Shown: in pieces, positions 26,063 to 32,844 of the stretch
How the letters are laid out: the number at the start of each line of letters is the position of its first letter
How positions within the stretch are numbered: position 1 is the first letter of the stretch
Source of the DNA: Halobacillus_B rhizosphaerae
Lineage (GTDB): Bacteria > Bacillota > Bacilli > Bacillales > Halobacillaceae
Assembly (NCBI RefSeq): GCF_046719735.1
Contig: NZ_JAUTWQ010000012.1
Coordinates: 1 to 64,000 of the forward strand
DNA length: 64,000 nt
Direction: 5' to 3'
Made by a program: the position numbers and the translations under genes
The notes under the pieces: generated by a model
Database searches by the model: none
Seen by the model: only the letters and a program-made list of their open reading frames with translations
What the model was told of the DNA's origin: nothing

Positions 26063-27160
26063 TCAGGACCCCTCCTTCTTCACCGAAACAATTTTCATAT
26101 CTTCACCAAGCTGTTCGAAGGTTTCAATCTCAAATGATTCTACATTTTTCAGCTGCTTTATTCCTTCTCCTGCCACAGGAGTTAAGGCGTGTTTGCCGCC
26201 AATTAGCTTCGGAGCAAGATAAGTAATCGTTTCGTTTACTTTATTCGCCCGTACGAATGCGTCAGCTACCGTTCCCCCGCCTTCGATTAATAGAGAAGTT
26301 AGTTGCTGTTCACCCAGGTACTGCAGCACTTGTTCCACGAATACTTTAGAACCCTTTTGCGGAATAATCTTCACATGAGAAAATCTCCGAAACGGTTGGA
26401 GCTGATCCTCCTTTAATTGATTACCGGTAAATATCCAAGTCGGGGCGTCATCGCTCTGAATGATTTGCGAAGAAGGCGGAGTCCGGAGATTGGTATCGAG
26501 TACTATGCGGACCGGATTCTTTCCGCCGCCTTCGATCCTTGCCGTTAACTTAGGATTATCCATTAAAACCGTATTTACACCAACTAGAATCGCATCAGAT
26601 TGATGCCGGTATTGATGACCGTCCCGCCGCGCTTCCTCTCCGGTGATCCACTGACTTTCCCCTGATGAAGTGGCAATCTTTCCATCAAGACTCATTGCAG
26701 ACTTTAACCGAACATAAGGCTCTGAAGTTTGGATAAAATGAAAAAACACGTGATTTAAACGATCGGCTTCTTCTTTTAAAACCTGTTCTTTCACTTCAAT
26801 TCCTGCCTGCCTCATCATCTCAACCCCGCGTCCGGCCACTTTCGGATTAGGATCATGAGAAGCAATAATCACTCGTGAAATACCGGCGTCAATGATCGCC
26901 TGGGCACACGGGGGAGTTTTACCAAAATGGCTGCAAGGTTCAAGCGTGACATAGATTTCTGCCCCCTCTGCCTTTTGTCCTGCCATCCTTAGAGCATGGA
27001 TTTCCGCGTGAGGCTCTCCCGCTTTCACGTGCACCCCCATACCAGCCACCTGATTATCATGAATGACCAGGGCAGCCACGGATGGGTTCGGACTCGTTTG
27101 GCCTTTCGTCTCTTTTGCCATTTGAATAGATAATGCCATATAATGCTCATCTCGATTCAC
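26063..27160 (-). CDS. ribD: Bifunctional pyrimidine deaminase / reductase
   Basis: Two early steps of riboflavin synthesis after GTP cyclohydrolase II. The N-terminal deaminase has HAEIHAL and LEPCSHFGKTPPCAQAI (zinc and catalytic residues); the C-terminal reductase (about 150-365) has RLKSAMSLDGKIAT and LLIEGGGTVADAF for NADPH and substrate. The frame is open to 27220, but that upstream ATG lies in the T tract of the riboswitch terminator. The GTG at 27160 with AAGGGGTGA in front gives 365 residues and an N terminus (NRDEHYMALSIQMA) that fits the family. First gene of the operon. Confidence 0.95.
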   Translation of the reverse strand: MNRDEHYMALSIQMAKETKGQTSPNPSVAALVIHDNQVAGMGVHVKAGEPHAEIHALRMAGQKAEGAEIYVTLEPCSHFGKTPPCAQAIIDAGISRVIIASHDPNPKVAGRGVEMMRQAGIEVKEQVLKEEADRLNHVFFHFIQTSEPYVRLKSAMSLDGKIATSSGESQWITGEEARRDGHQYRHQSDAILVGVNTVLMDNPKLTARIEGGGKNPVRIVLDTNLRTPPSSQIIQSDDAPTWIFTGNQLKEDQLQPFRRFSHVKIIPQKGSKVFVEQVLQYLGEQQLTSLLIEGGGTVADAFVRANKVNETITYLAPKLIGGKHALTPVAGEGIKQLKNVESFEIETFEQLGEDMKIVSVKKEGS

Positions 27161-27218
27161 GCGCTCACCCCTTAATATGAGTAAAATACTAGACAGGTCG
27201 GTCTTTAAAAAAGCGAAC

Positions 27219-27253
27219 AAAAAAACCCTGAAGAAGACATACTTCCCCAGGGT
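27219..27253 (-). terminator. Expression-platform terminator of the FMN riboswitch
   Basis: On the minus strand CCCTGGGGAAG pairs with CTTCTTCAGGG across tatgt, then seven T residues. It lies between aptamer and ribD, so FMN binding should stop transcription here. Confidence 0.9.
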
Positions 27254-27330
27254 CCTGAATGACTTAAAAATTTAAGTACACTAAATAAAGGGTACATGTA
27301 AAAAAACAACACCTGTACCAATTATGTTCT

Positions 27331-27479
27331 CGCTCCTTCTCCCATCCAGACTGTAACTGTCGGCTTTGGAATATGCACCAAATCAGGAGGAAACGTGAAT
27401 GCCACTGTTTCCCCGTCGCGGGCTCAGAACAAAATCGTTCATTACCGCCGGCTGGGATTTTCACCCGACCCCGAAGGAT
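27331..27479 (-). promoter_or_regulatory. FMN riboswitch (RFN element)
   Basis: Minus-strand blocks ATCCTTCGGGGTCGGGTG, AAAATCCC, CCGGCGGTAATG, GAGCCCGCGA, GATTTGGTG, ATTCCAAAGCCGACAG and GTCTGGATGGGAGAAGGA occur in the known RFN order. It controls ribD-ribE-ribBA-ribH. Confidence 0.97.
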
Positions 27480-27503
27480 TCTGTATTCAGTTGTAATACT
27501 ATA

Positions 27504-27532
27504 AATATATAGGAAATAAACAGAACTCGCAA
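27504..27532 (-). promoter_or_regulatory. Sigma-A promoter of the rib operon
   Basis: Minus strand TTGCGA (27532-27527), 17 bp, TATATT (27509-27504), about 18 bp before the first conserved base of the RFN element. Confidence 0.7.
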
Positions 27533-27592
27533 TCCATCCGCTTATCTGACTGCCGGCAAAACCAGCTGTTTACCCTAACACAGCGCAACACC

Positions 27593-27820
27593 TTATATAG
27601 ACTTCCCCTTCCGAAGAGTCCCCTGACAAGGATGCGCAGCTAAAATATTCTTCTGCTTAAACGTCCTCACCTGTTTTTTCATGTAACAGAAAGCAAGAAC
27701 GTCTTCTTCTCTAACCCCAATGACTCGAATGGTTCTCTGAGACAAACGTCCAGAAGAATCCATATAAATTAAGGTTAGCTTTAGTTTTTGTTCAAGAGAT
27801 CGGCATAATATGCCCTTCAT
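27593..27820 (-). CDS. Small WYL-like domain protein
   Basis: A 75-residue protein that looks like a lone SH3-like beta barrel of the WYL type: LTLIYMDSSGRLSQRTIRVIGV, then DVLAFCYMKKQVRTFKQKNILAA, where the R-T-F-K ending replaces the usual WYL-domain ligand strand. WYL domains bind ligands, often nucleic acid, in regulators and phage defence. No DNA-binding part is present. The frame is open 13 codons further up, but AGGAGA before the ATG at 27820 decides the start. A LexA-type box overlaps its promoter. Function unknown. Confidence 0.7.
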   Translation of the reverse strand: MKGILCRSLEQKLKLTLIYMDSSGRLSQRTIRVIGVREEDVLAFCYMKKQVRTFKQKNILAAHPCQGTLRKGKSI

Positions 27821-27843
27821 AGTGACCACTCTCCTATTTACAA

Positions 27844-27855
27844 GAACGTTTGTTC
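27844..27855 (-). promoter_or_regulatory. LexA (SOS) box overlapping the WYL gene promoter
   Basis: GAACAAACGTTC on the minus strand fits the known Gram-positive LexA pattern GAAC-RNRY-GTTC exactly. It begins two bases after a perfect TATAAT (27863-27858), the position where a repressor blocks a promoter. Confidence 0.65.
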
Positions 27856-28054
27856 CCATTATACTAAGAACAAGGAGTGAAGTATACCAACAAAAGCTGG
27901 AAGAAGTTTGCTACTTATGTATTGCGGTCAAATGGAAGACGAACTTTATTTGGAAAGCAGACCCCCCTCCTTTTTAACTACTTTAAATAGTGGTTCCTCA
28001 CATTTTTGGTATGGGGTAGGAAGATCATTTCACTGATGTACAAATTGTTTATTA

Positions 28055-28061
28055 TTCGACA
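28055..28061 (-). promoter_or_regulatory. Possible 0A box upstream of the Spo0E-like gene
   Basis: TGTCGAA on the minus strand equals the known Spo0A-P box, 67 bp before the start codon. A 7-mer occurs several times by chance in a window of this size. Confidence 0.3.
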
Positions 28062-28127
28062 ATATCCTGTTAGAAGAGTCATTAAATCGGGAAAATAAAG
28101 AATAAGTTATTTATTGGAGGACCCCAA

Positions 28128-28277
28128 ATGATTGATAAAATTCTATTAGAACAGAAAATTGAAGACATCAGACAAAAAATGTATGAAGTTTATAACCATG
28201 CTAATGATTATGAAGAAGTGATTAGGATTTCCCAGAAGCTAGACAACTTGTTAAACAAGCTGGACGAACAATCATAA
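28128..28277 (+). CDS. Spo0E-like aspartyl-phosphate phosphatase
   Basis: A 49-residue protein of the Spo0E/YisI/YnzD family, which removes phosphate from Spo0A-P and so delays sporulation. The family signature SQxLD is present in ISQKLDNLLNKL (about residues 34-45), and the protein is a two-helix hairpin: helix 1 LEQKIEDIRQKMYEVYN, a turn at NDYE, then the signature helix. TTGGAGG 8 nt before the ATG gives a strong ribosome site. It is a single short gene between the WYL and alpha-glucosidase genes. Confidence 0.88.
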   Translation: MIDKILLEQKIEDIRQKMYEVYNHANDYEEVIRISQKLDNLLNKLDEQS

Positions 28278-28451
28278 AAACAAAAGTAAATTGGAGTGAG
28301 GTGGAGCCTGCCTCTTCACCCGCCCCATTTCTCTTGATCTTTTCCACCTCCCTAAGTCTCCACCGTAAGAATTGTGCCAAATCCCCTTTTTCTTATCGGT
28401 CTCTAAAAGAGATTGTAAAAACTTCCGATATCCGCTACTATAAATCTATTA

Positions 28452-28467
28452 ATGAAATCGATTGCTT
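28452..28467. promoter_or_regulatory. cre/LacI-type operator, upstream site
   Basis: ATGAAATCGATTGCTT differs from the cre consensus WTGNAANCGNWWNCAW at one position. Its centre is 69 bp from that of the downstream site. Confidence 0.45.
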
Positions 28468-28520
28468 CACTAAAATAGTGTAATTAACCTTACAGATAAT
28501 AAGGTAATTCTAAAATATTA

Positions 28521-28536
28521 ATGCAACCGATTGCAT
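28521..28536. promoter_or_regulatory. cre/LacI-type operator, downstream site
   Basis: ATGCAACCGATTGCAT fits WTGNAANCGNWWNCAW at every position and lies within a larger palindrome with 10-bp perfect arms (28517-28526 and 28531-28540). Either CcpA or a local LacI-family repressor could bind it. Confidence 0.7.
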
Positions 28537-28735
28537 TAATTAATGGGGTTTTTGTATTCCCATAAGCGAGGATCGGCCAGGATCCCACCTCATTTAGAAT
28601 TCATCATAAAAAGGGACGTTCATGTACAATGAAGACAACCGCTGTAAATAAAGACATCTTAGTGGATCGTATCAAACGGATCAGGAAATCCGATAACTGG
28701 ACGGCAGAAATCTATTATGGAAAAGAGGTTTTTTT

Positions 28736-30391
28736 ATGGAAAGAGTTTGGTGGAAAGAAGCAATCGGCTATCAGGTATACCCGCAAAGTTTTCAGGATTC
28801 CAATGGTGATGGCATCGGGGATATCCAAGGGATGATCGAGCGTCTGGATTACCTGCAGGATTTAGGAATAGACTTCATCTGGATCTGTCCCATGTATAAA
28901 TCCCCTAAAGATGACAACGGATATGATATTTCCGACTACCGGGATATTTTAGAAGAGTTTGGTACCATGGATGACTTCGACCGGCTTCTTCAGCAAGTAC
29001 ATAAACGCGGAATGAAGCTGATTATTGATCTTGTCTTAAATCATACGAGTGATGAGCATCCGTGGTTTATTGAATCACGTTCCTCTAAGGATAACCCAAA
29101 ACGCGACTGGTATATTTGGCGGGACGGTAAAGGCGGGAAAGAACCGAACAACTGGGAGAGTATCTTCGGCGGGTCCGCCTGGGAATACGATTCGAAAACA
29201 GATCAATATTATCTCCATGTTTTTTCTACGAAGCAGCCTGATTTAAACTGGGAAAACAAAGAAGTGCGTGAAGCTCTCTATGACACTGTCAATTGGTGGC
29301 TGGATAAAGGGATTGACGGCTTCAGAATTGACGCCATCAGCCACATTAAAAAACGGCCAGGATTGCCAGACTTACCCAATCCTGACCAAACTGACTATGT
29401 ATCCTCCTTTGATATGCATATGAATCAGGAAGGGATCCATTCATTCCTGCAAGAATTTAAAGAGCAAACCTATGATAATTATGATGCCATGACTGTAGGA
29501 GAAGCTAACGGAGTCAGCGCTGACGATGCTTACAGGTGGGTAGGAAAAGAAGGAAAAATGGACATGGTCTTTCAATTTGAACATTTAGACCTTTGGGAAC
29601 AGGATGGAGATCAGCAGCTTGATATCCCTGCACTTAAGCAGGCTCTGACTCGCTGGCAGAAAGGTCTCGAAGGAGACGGCTGGAACGCTCTTTTTGTTGA
29701 AAATCATGATAAACCCCGCGTCGTTTCGACTTGGGGCGATGACGGGAAATACTGGCGTGAAAGTGCCACAGCTATTGGTACCATGTATTTCCTAATGCAG
29801 GGTACACCGTTCATTTATCAGGGGCAGGAAATTGGAATGACTAACTTCTCCTTCCCTTCTATAGAAGATTATGACGATGTTGCAGCTAAAAACCTTTACG
29901 AAAATAAAAAGGCGGAAGGGTTGCCTCATAATGAGATCATGGAAGTTCTTTGGAAAACTTCCCGCGATAACAGCCGTACTCCTATGCAGTGGAACAGCAA
30001 AGATAAAGCTGGGTTTACTACAGGCAAGCCGTGGCTCAAGATCAATAGTAACTATACAGAGATTAATGTAGAGGATCAGCTTGACAACCCCGCTTCCATC
30101 TTAAACTACTACAAAGCTATGATACGTTTGAAAAAGCAGTATGATCTGTTTACTTATGGAAGCTATGACCTCCTCATGGAAGAAGATCCGCAGATTTATG
30201 CCTACACTCGGACGCTGGGAGAGAAGCAAGCCCTGGTCATGACTAACTTAACTGCGCAGGAAGCTGTATTTAAAGGGAACAAAAGCTTAAGTAATCAAGC
30301 ACTCGCTCTATCGAATAGAGAGGCAGAAAAACACAACAACATCCAAAGTGTAACCCTTCTTCCTTACGAGGCACGCGTCTATGTATTCTAA
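28736..30391 (+). CDS. GH13 alpha-glucosidase / oligo-glucosidase
   Basis: Cytoplasmic glycoside hydrolase that releases glucose from short alpha-glucosides. 551 residues fits the MalL/TreC/alpha-glucosidase group. Visible: the opening WWKEAIGYQVYPQSFQDSNG, DLVLNHTSDEH, the nucleophile Asp in GFRIDAISH (about residue 199), the acid Glu in MTVGEANG (about 256) and the third Asp in FVENHDKPR (about 326). Ala follows the nucleophile; in this group Val there goes with alpha-1,6 and Ala or Thr with alpha-1,4 activity, so maltose-type substrates are favoured. No sugar transporter or LacI-type regulator lies next to it. AAAAGAGG upstream supports the ATG. Confidence 0.92.
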   Translation: MERVWWKEAIGYQVYPQSFQDSNGDGIGDIQGMIERLDYLQDLGIDFIWICPMYKSPKDDNGYDISDYRDILEEFGTMDDFDRLLQQVHKRGMKLIIDLVLNHTSDEHPWFIESRSSKDNPKRDWYIWRDGKGGKEPNNWESIFGGSAWEYDSKTDQYYLHVFSTKQPDLNWENKEVREALYDTVNWWLDKGIDGFRIDAISHIKKRPGLPDLPNPDQTDYVSSFDMHMNQEGIHSFLQEFKEQTYDNYDAMTVGEANGVSADDAYRWVGKEGKMDMVFQFEHLDLWEQDGDQQLDIPALKQALTRWQKGLEGDGWNALFVENHDKPRVVSTWGDDGKYWRESATAIGTMYFLMQGTPFIYQGQEIGMTNFSFPSIEDYDDVAAKNLYENKKAEGLPHNEIMEVLWKTSRDNSRTPMQWNSKDKAGFTTGKPWLKINSNYTEINVEDQLDNPASILNYYKAMIRLKKQYDLFTYGSYDLLMEEDPQIYAYTRTLGEKQALVMTNLTAQEAVFKGNKSLSNQALALSNREAEKHNNIQSVTLLPYEARVYVF

Positions 30392-30435
30392 ATTGCCTGA
30401 AAGAGACTGAGACAGAGGTCTTATAGGCATAATTT

Positions 30436-30489
30436 AATCCGAACGGTGATGAAATGTAACGCCCTGATTCCATCATCGTTCGGATTTTT
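30436..30489. terminator. ATCCGAACGATGATGG hairpin, copy 4
   Basis: taatccgaacggtgatg pairs with catcatcgttcggatt; loop differs from other copies. A left flank at 30403-30425 (agactgagacagaggtctta) is the complement of the right flank of copy 8. Between the convergent glucosidase and OsmC genes. Confidence 0.85.
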
Positions 30490-30580
30490 CATCCTGCATG
30501 AAGAAAGATTTATAGACGGTTCCAACATTTTATTACTCAGGCTCCTCTGTTGCACAAAGTAAAATGAAAGTGAAAATAAA

Positions 30581-30720
30581 ACCATTCCAGCGTAGGAAAT
30601 ACACGGAGACTTCTGCGGGAGGATGGCCTAGGTTTGACCCCACAGTGCGGAGCACGAGGAGGCAAACCAGCCGCCAGCGAAAAGCGGAGTGTATTTCCGG
30701 AGCGGTCATTCAGAGTAAAT
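30581..30720. repeat. GC-rich palindromic element B
   Basis: Arms ggaaatacac (30595-30604) and gtgtatttcc (30689-30698). About 90 percent identical by eye to element A at 8551, in the same orientation and also directly after a hairpin copy. Confidence 0.85.
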
Positions 30721-30780
30721 CTTTGCAATTCCTTAATTGATTGTCATTAAATGTGGGGATTTCATCTCCCCCTCTTTTAC

Positions 30781-31230
30781 CTAAGATTCAATTTGAGTAT
30801 CTGGCTGCAATTCTAATTCTACGTTGCCTTGAATGGCTTTGGATATCATACAGCTTTTTTCTGCTTTTTTCACTAATTGATTAAGCTTCTTCAAATCGTT
30901 TTCTGTTGCACTCTTCGCTAAGACCACGCGCGGTTTATGAATAATTTTTTGGTACGTAAACACTCCGTCGGTTACATCTACAACCCCTTCCGAATCCATG
31001 TTCATTTCTTTCAAGGGTAAATTCGCCCGCTCAATCATTGCTGCCAGACTAATAATATAACAAGTAGCAGCAGCTCCTAATAACATTTCATCAGGATTTG
31101 TACCTACTTCTGGTCCATTCATTTCTTTAGGAATAGATATTTTCGTTTTTAATTTATCTGCTTCGATCCAGCCCACTTCATTTCGGCCGCCGGGCCAATC
31201 CGCTTTTAAATGAAAATGATGCAGCGTCAT
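30781..31230 (-). CDS. OsmC family protein (SACOL1771-like peroxiredoxin)
   Basis: Small thiol peroxidase-type protein, 149 residues, which in the OsmC/Ohr superfamily reduces organic hydroperoxides. The two active cysteines are in GAAATCYIISLAAM (about residue 57) and AEKSCMISKAI (about residue 126), spaced as in the family. GTNPDEMLLGAAATCY is the most conserved block. Cytoplasmic dimer expected. Single gene with convergent alpha-glucosidase. Confidence 0.88.
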   Translation of the reverse strand: MTLHHFHLKADWPGGRNEVGWIEADKLKTKISIPKEMNGPEVGTNPDEMLLGAAATCYIISLAAMIERANLPLKEMNMDSEGVVDVTDGVFTYQKIIHKPRVVLAKSATENDLKKLNQLVKKAEKSCMISKAIQGNVELELQPDTQIES

Positions 31231-31367
31231 TAAATATCCCTCACTTTCCGATCATCTAGCTCAATTGTAATCCGTATTCGACTGAATGATAACTATTTTG
31301 TTTGCAGGAGCTTCATTCCCATGACATAGAGATATCTCCTCACTTATAAAAATAGTTCACGTCTCAT

Positions 31368-31559
31368 TTAATTACTTTCCCAGTCCTTCTTAAATCGCTC
31401 CATTTTCATTTGCAGCTGCTGAATCATGTCAAGGACTCGAGTAAAATCATCCATATCTACTTGCTCAGGATCCATAGTTGAAACCACTTGGCTCAGCATT
31501 TGAATTCTATTTTTAATGTAGTGAAATTGCTCCGATGGTTGGGTTGACGCTTTCCCCAT
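31368..31559 (-). CDS. SE1561 family small protein
   Basis: A 63-residue charged, helical protein of the SE1561 family of Bacillales, of unknown function. Two helices are visible: EQFHYIKNRIQMLSQVV and DDFTRVLDMIQQLQMKMERF, with a PEQVDMDD turn. The frame runs 20 codons further upstream, but AAGGGGG lies before the ATG at 31559, which also gives the family's usual N terminus. Confidence 0.75.
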   Translation of the reverse strand: MGKASTQPSEQFHYIKNRIQMLSQVVSTMDPEQVDMDDFTRVLDMIQQLQMKMERFKKDWESN

Positions 31560-31667
31560 ACCTACGCCCCCTTTTATTAATAATCTTAACCACATTTTAC
31601 TCTGTTTGAGCTCAATCACAAACTTTCAGCTTCCTTCTCCATGCAAACCTCAAACAGCGTCCCGATT

Positions 31668-32429
31668 TCATTCCTTTTCTTTTTTGGATAAGAACCAGCC
31701 TAGACTGCCAATCATCACGAGCACACCATAAAATATGACCTTCCATAACACGGAATGGGCAAAGTGCTCGTCAATCACATGTATATTGGGATGTGCGAGT
31801 GTAGAAACAGCCAGCTTCACCCCTACCCAGCCGACAATGACAAAAGCTGCAATTTCTAACCCTGGACGGGAATGCAGCAGATCGACAAATACGTTTGCCG
31901 CAAATCTCATGATAATAATCCCAATCATTCCTCCGGCCAGCACTACAATGAACTGGGCAGCATCCAGACTTCCGATACTCGGGAGATTCGTTTCTGGAAG
32001 AGAAACGGCTAAAGCAACCGCAGCAAGTATTGAATCTACAGCAAAAGCTAAATCGGCAATTTCCACTTTAAAAACGGTTGCCCAGAAACCACTGGCAGCA
32101 TTTTTATCCTCTTCCTCTTCTTCCACCTGTCCTTCTCGATTTTTCCTCCATTTATCCACTAAATGCTTGATGGAAATAAACAGGAGATAGGCGGCACCCA
32201 AGGCCTGAACCTGCCAGACGTCCACCAGGAAAGATATGACGAATAATGATCCAAATCGGAGAATAAAAGCTCCAAAAAGTCCGTAAAACAAGGCTTTCTT
32301 CCGCTTATTATCTGGTAAATGTTTTACCATAATTGCCAGTACTAAGGCATTGTCAGCCGCCAGAATTCCTTCTAAGCCAACAAGTACCAGCAGCACCCAC
32401 CCGTATTCGATCAATAATTGTGCCTCCAT
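31668..32429 (-). CDS. TerC family membrane protein, probable manganese exporter
   Basis: TerC/YkoY-type integral membrane protein, 253 residues with about seven helices. It has the acidic membrane motif GLEGILAADNALVLA (about residues 17-31) and its repeat VEIADLAFAVDSILAAVALA (about 130-149), which in this family surround a metal path; relatives export Mn2+ and supply exported metalloproteins. A charged loop rich in Glu (about 107-118) faces the cytoplasm. The frame continues 39 codons upstream through the riboswitch terminator, so the ATG at 32429 with AAGGAGAGA is the start. Control by a yybP-ykoY riboswitch fits manganese export. Confidence 0.9.
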   Translation of the reverse strand: MEAQLLIEYGWVLLVLVGLEGILAADNALVLAIMVKHLPDNKRKKALFYGLFGAFILRFGSLFVISFLVDVWQVQALGAAYLLFISIKHLVDKWRKNREGQVEEEEEDKNAASGFWATVFKVEIADLAFAVDSILAAVALAVSLPETNLPSIGSLDAAQFIVVLAGGMIGIIIMRFAANVFVDLLHSRPGLEIAAFVIVGWVGVKLAVSTLAHPNIHVIDEHFAHSVLWKVIFYGVLVMIGSLGWFLSKKEKE

Positions 32430-32451
32430 GCATCTCTCTCCTTTTTTGTAT

Positions 32452-32489
32452 AAAAAAATGGTCTTACCTGCCACTGAGGTAAAGACCAT
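32452..32489 (-). terminator. Expression-platform hairpin of the manganese riboswitch
   Basis: Minus-strand ATGGTCTTTACCT pairs with AGGTAAGACCAT and is followed by seven T residues. Its left arm also resembles the aptamer's closing arm GACCTTTACC, so the two folds compete. Confidence 0.85.
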
Positions 32490-32606
32490 AAAAAATAGAC
32501 CTTTACCACGGTGGGTAAAGGTCTCGCTAACAACGTCCGTTGCCAATAGAGCCGGGGATGCTTCCCGGAATGACGACTCTATTGTACAGCTACTCCCCTT
32601 TAGGAA
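32490..32606 (-). promoter_or_regulatory. yybP-ykoY manganese riboswitch
   Basis: Minus strand holds the known blocks in order: AAAGGGGAGTAGC (from 32603), GTCGTCATTCCGG, CGGCTC, GGCAACGGACGTTG and GCGAGACCTTTACC (to about 32496). This aptamer binds Mn2+ and commonly precedes TerC-family exporters, as here. Confidence 0.93.
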
Positions 32607-32624
32607 ATGCTAAATTCTAACTTA

Positions 32625-32652
32625 ATCATAGCATGCCACCGTGTTTTGTCAA
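32625..32652 (-). promoter_or_regulatory. Sigma-A promoter of the terC riboswitch transcript
   Basis: Minus strand TTGACA (32652-32647), 16 bp, TATGAT (32630-32625), predicting a transcript start close to 32618, just before the aptamer. Confidence 0.8.
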
Positions 32653-32844
32653 TCTAATGTTTTCGTTGAATCCATCCTAAACTTAGTATGATAAATAGGA
32701 ATAGTGTTATACACGGTTCATACAAATAGACTTTAGCAAGAAGCTGCCAGATCTTTCTTCTTCGTCTTATTTTACGGTTCGCCGTGCCTTAAACAAACGT
32801 TTGATTAAGAGGCTGCGGACCCTTCCAGCCGTTGAGTTTTCCGC

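Larger units (their letters stand above)
28278..28735. other. 458-bp regulatory region before the alpha-glucosidase gene
   Basis: Holds two cre/LacI-type operators (28452 and 28521) and a leader of about 190 nt. A short frame at 28629 overlaps the enzyme gene in another frame and is not convincing. I cannot place the promoter with certainty; gataat at 28495-28500 is a possible -10. Confidence 0.5.

Noticed and set aside
27161..27220. ribD start at 27220
   Set aside because: That ATG overlaps the riboswitch terminator T run and would add 20 residues absent from the family; GTG 27160 has the ribosome site.
27264..27464. 66-residue minus-strand frame inside the FMN riboswitch
   Set aside because: It is the aptamer itself; structure explains the sequence.
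28301..28483. 60-residue frame in the operator region
   Set aside because: Serine-rich, runs through the upstream operator, no ribosome site.
28629..28835. 68-residue frame before the alpha-glucosidase gene
   Set aside because: Its second half overlaps the enzyme gene in another frame, its ribosome site is weak, and no family is recognisable.
32791..32812. Near palindrome cttaaacaaacgtttgattaag after pepT
   Set aside because: Weak hairpin without a T run; no clear role.
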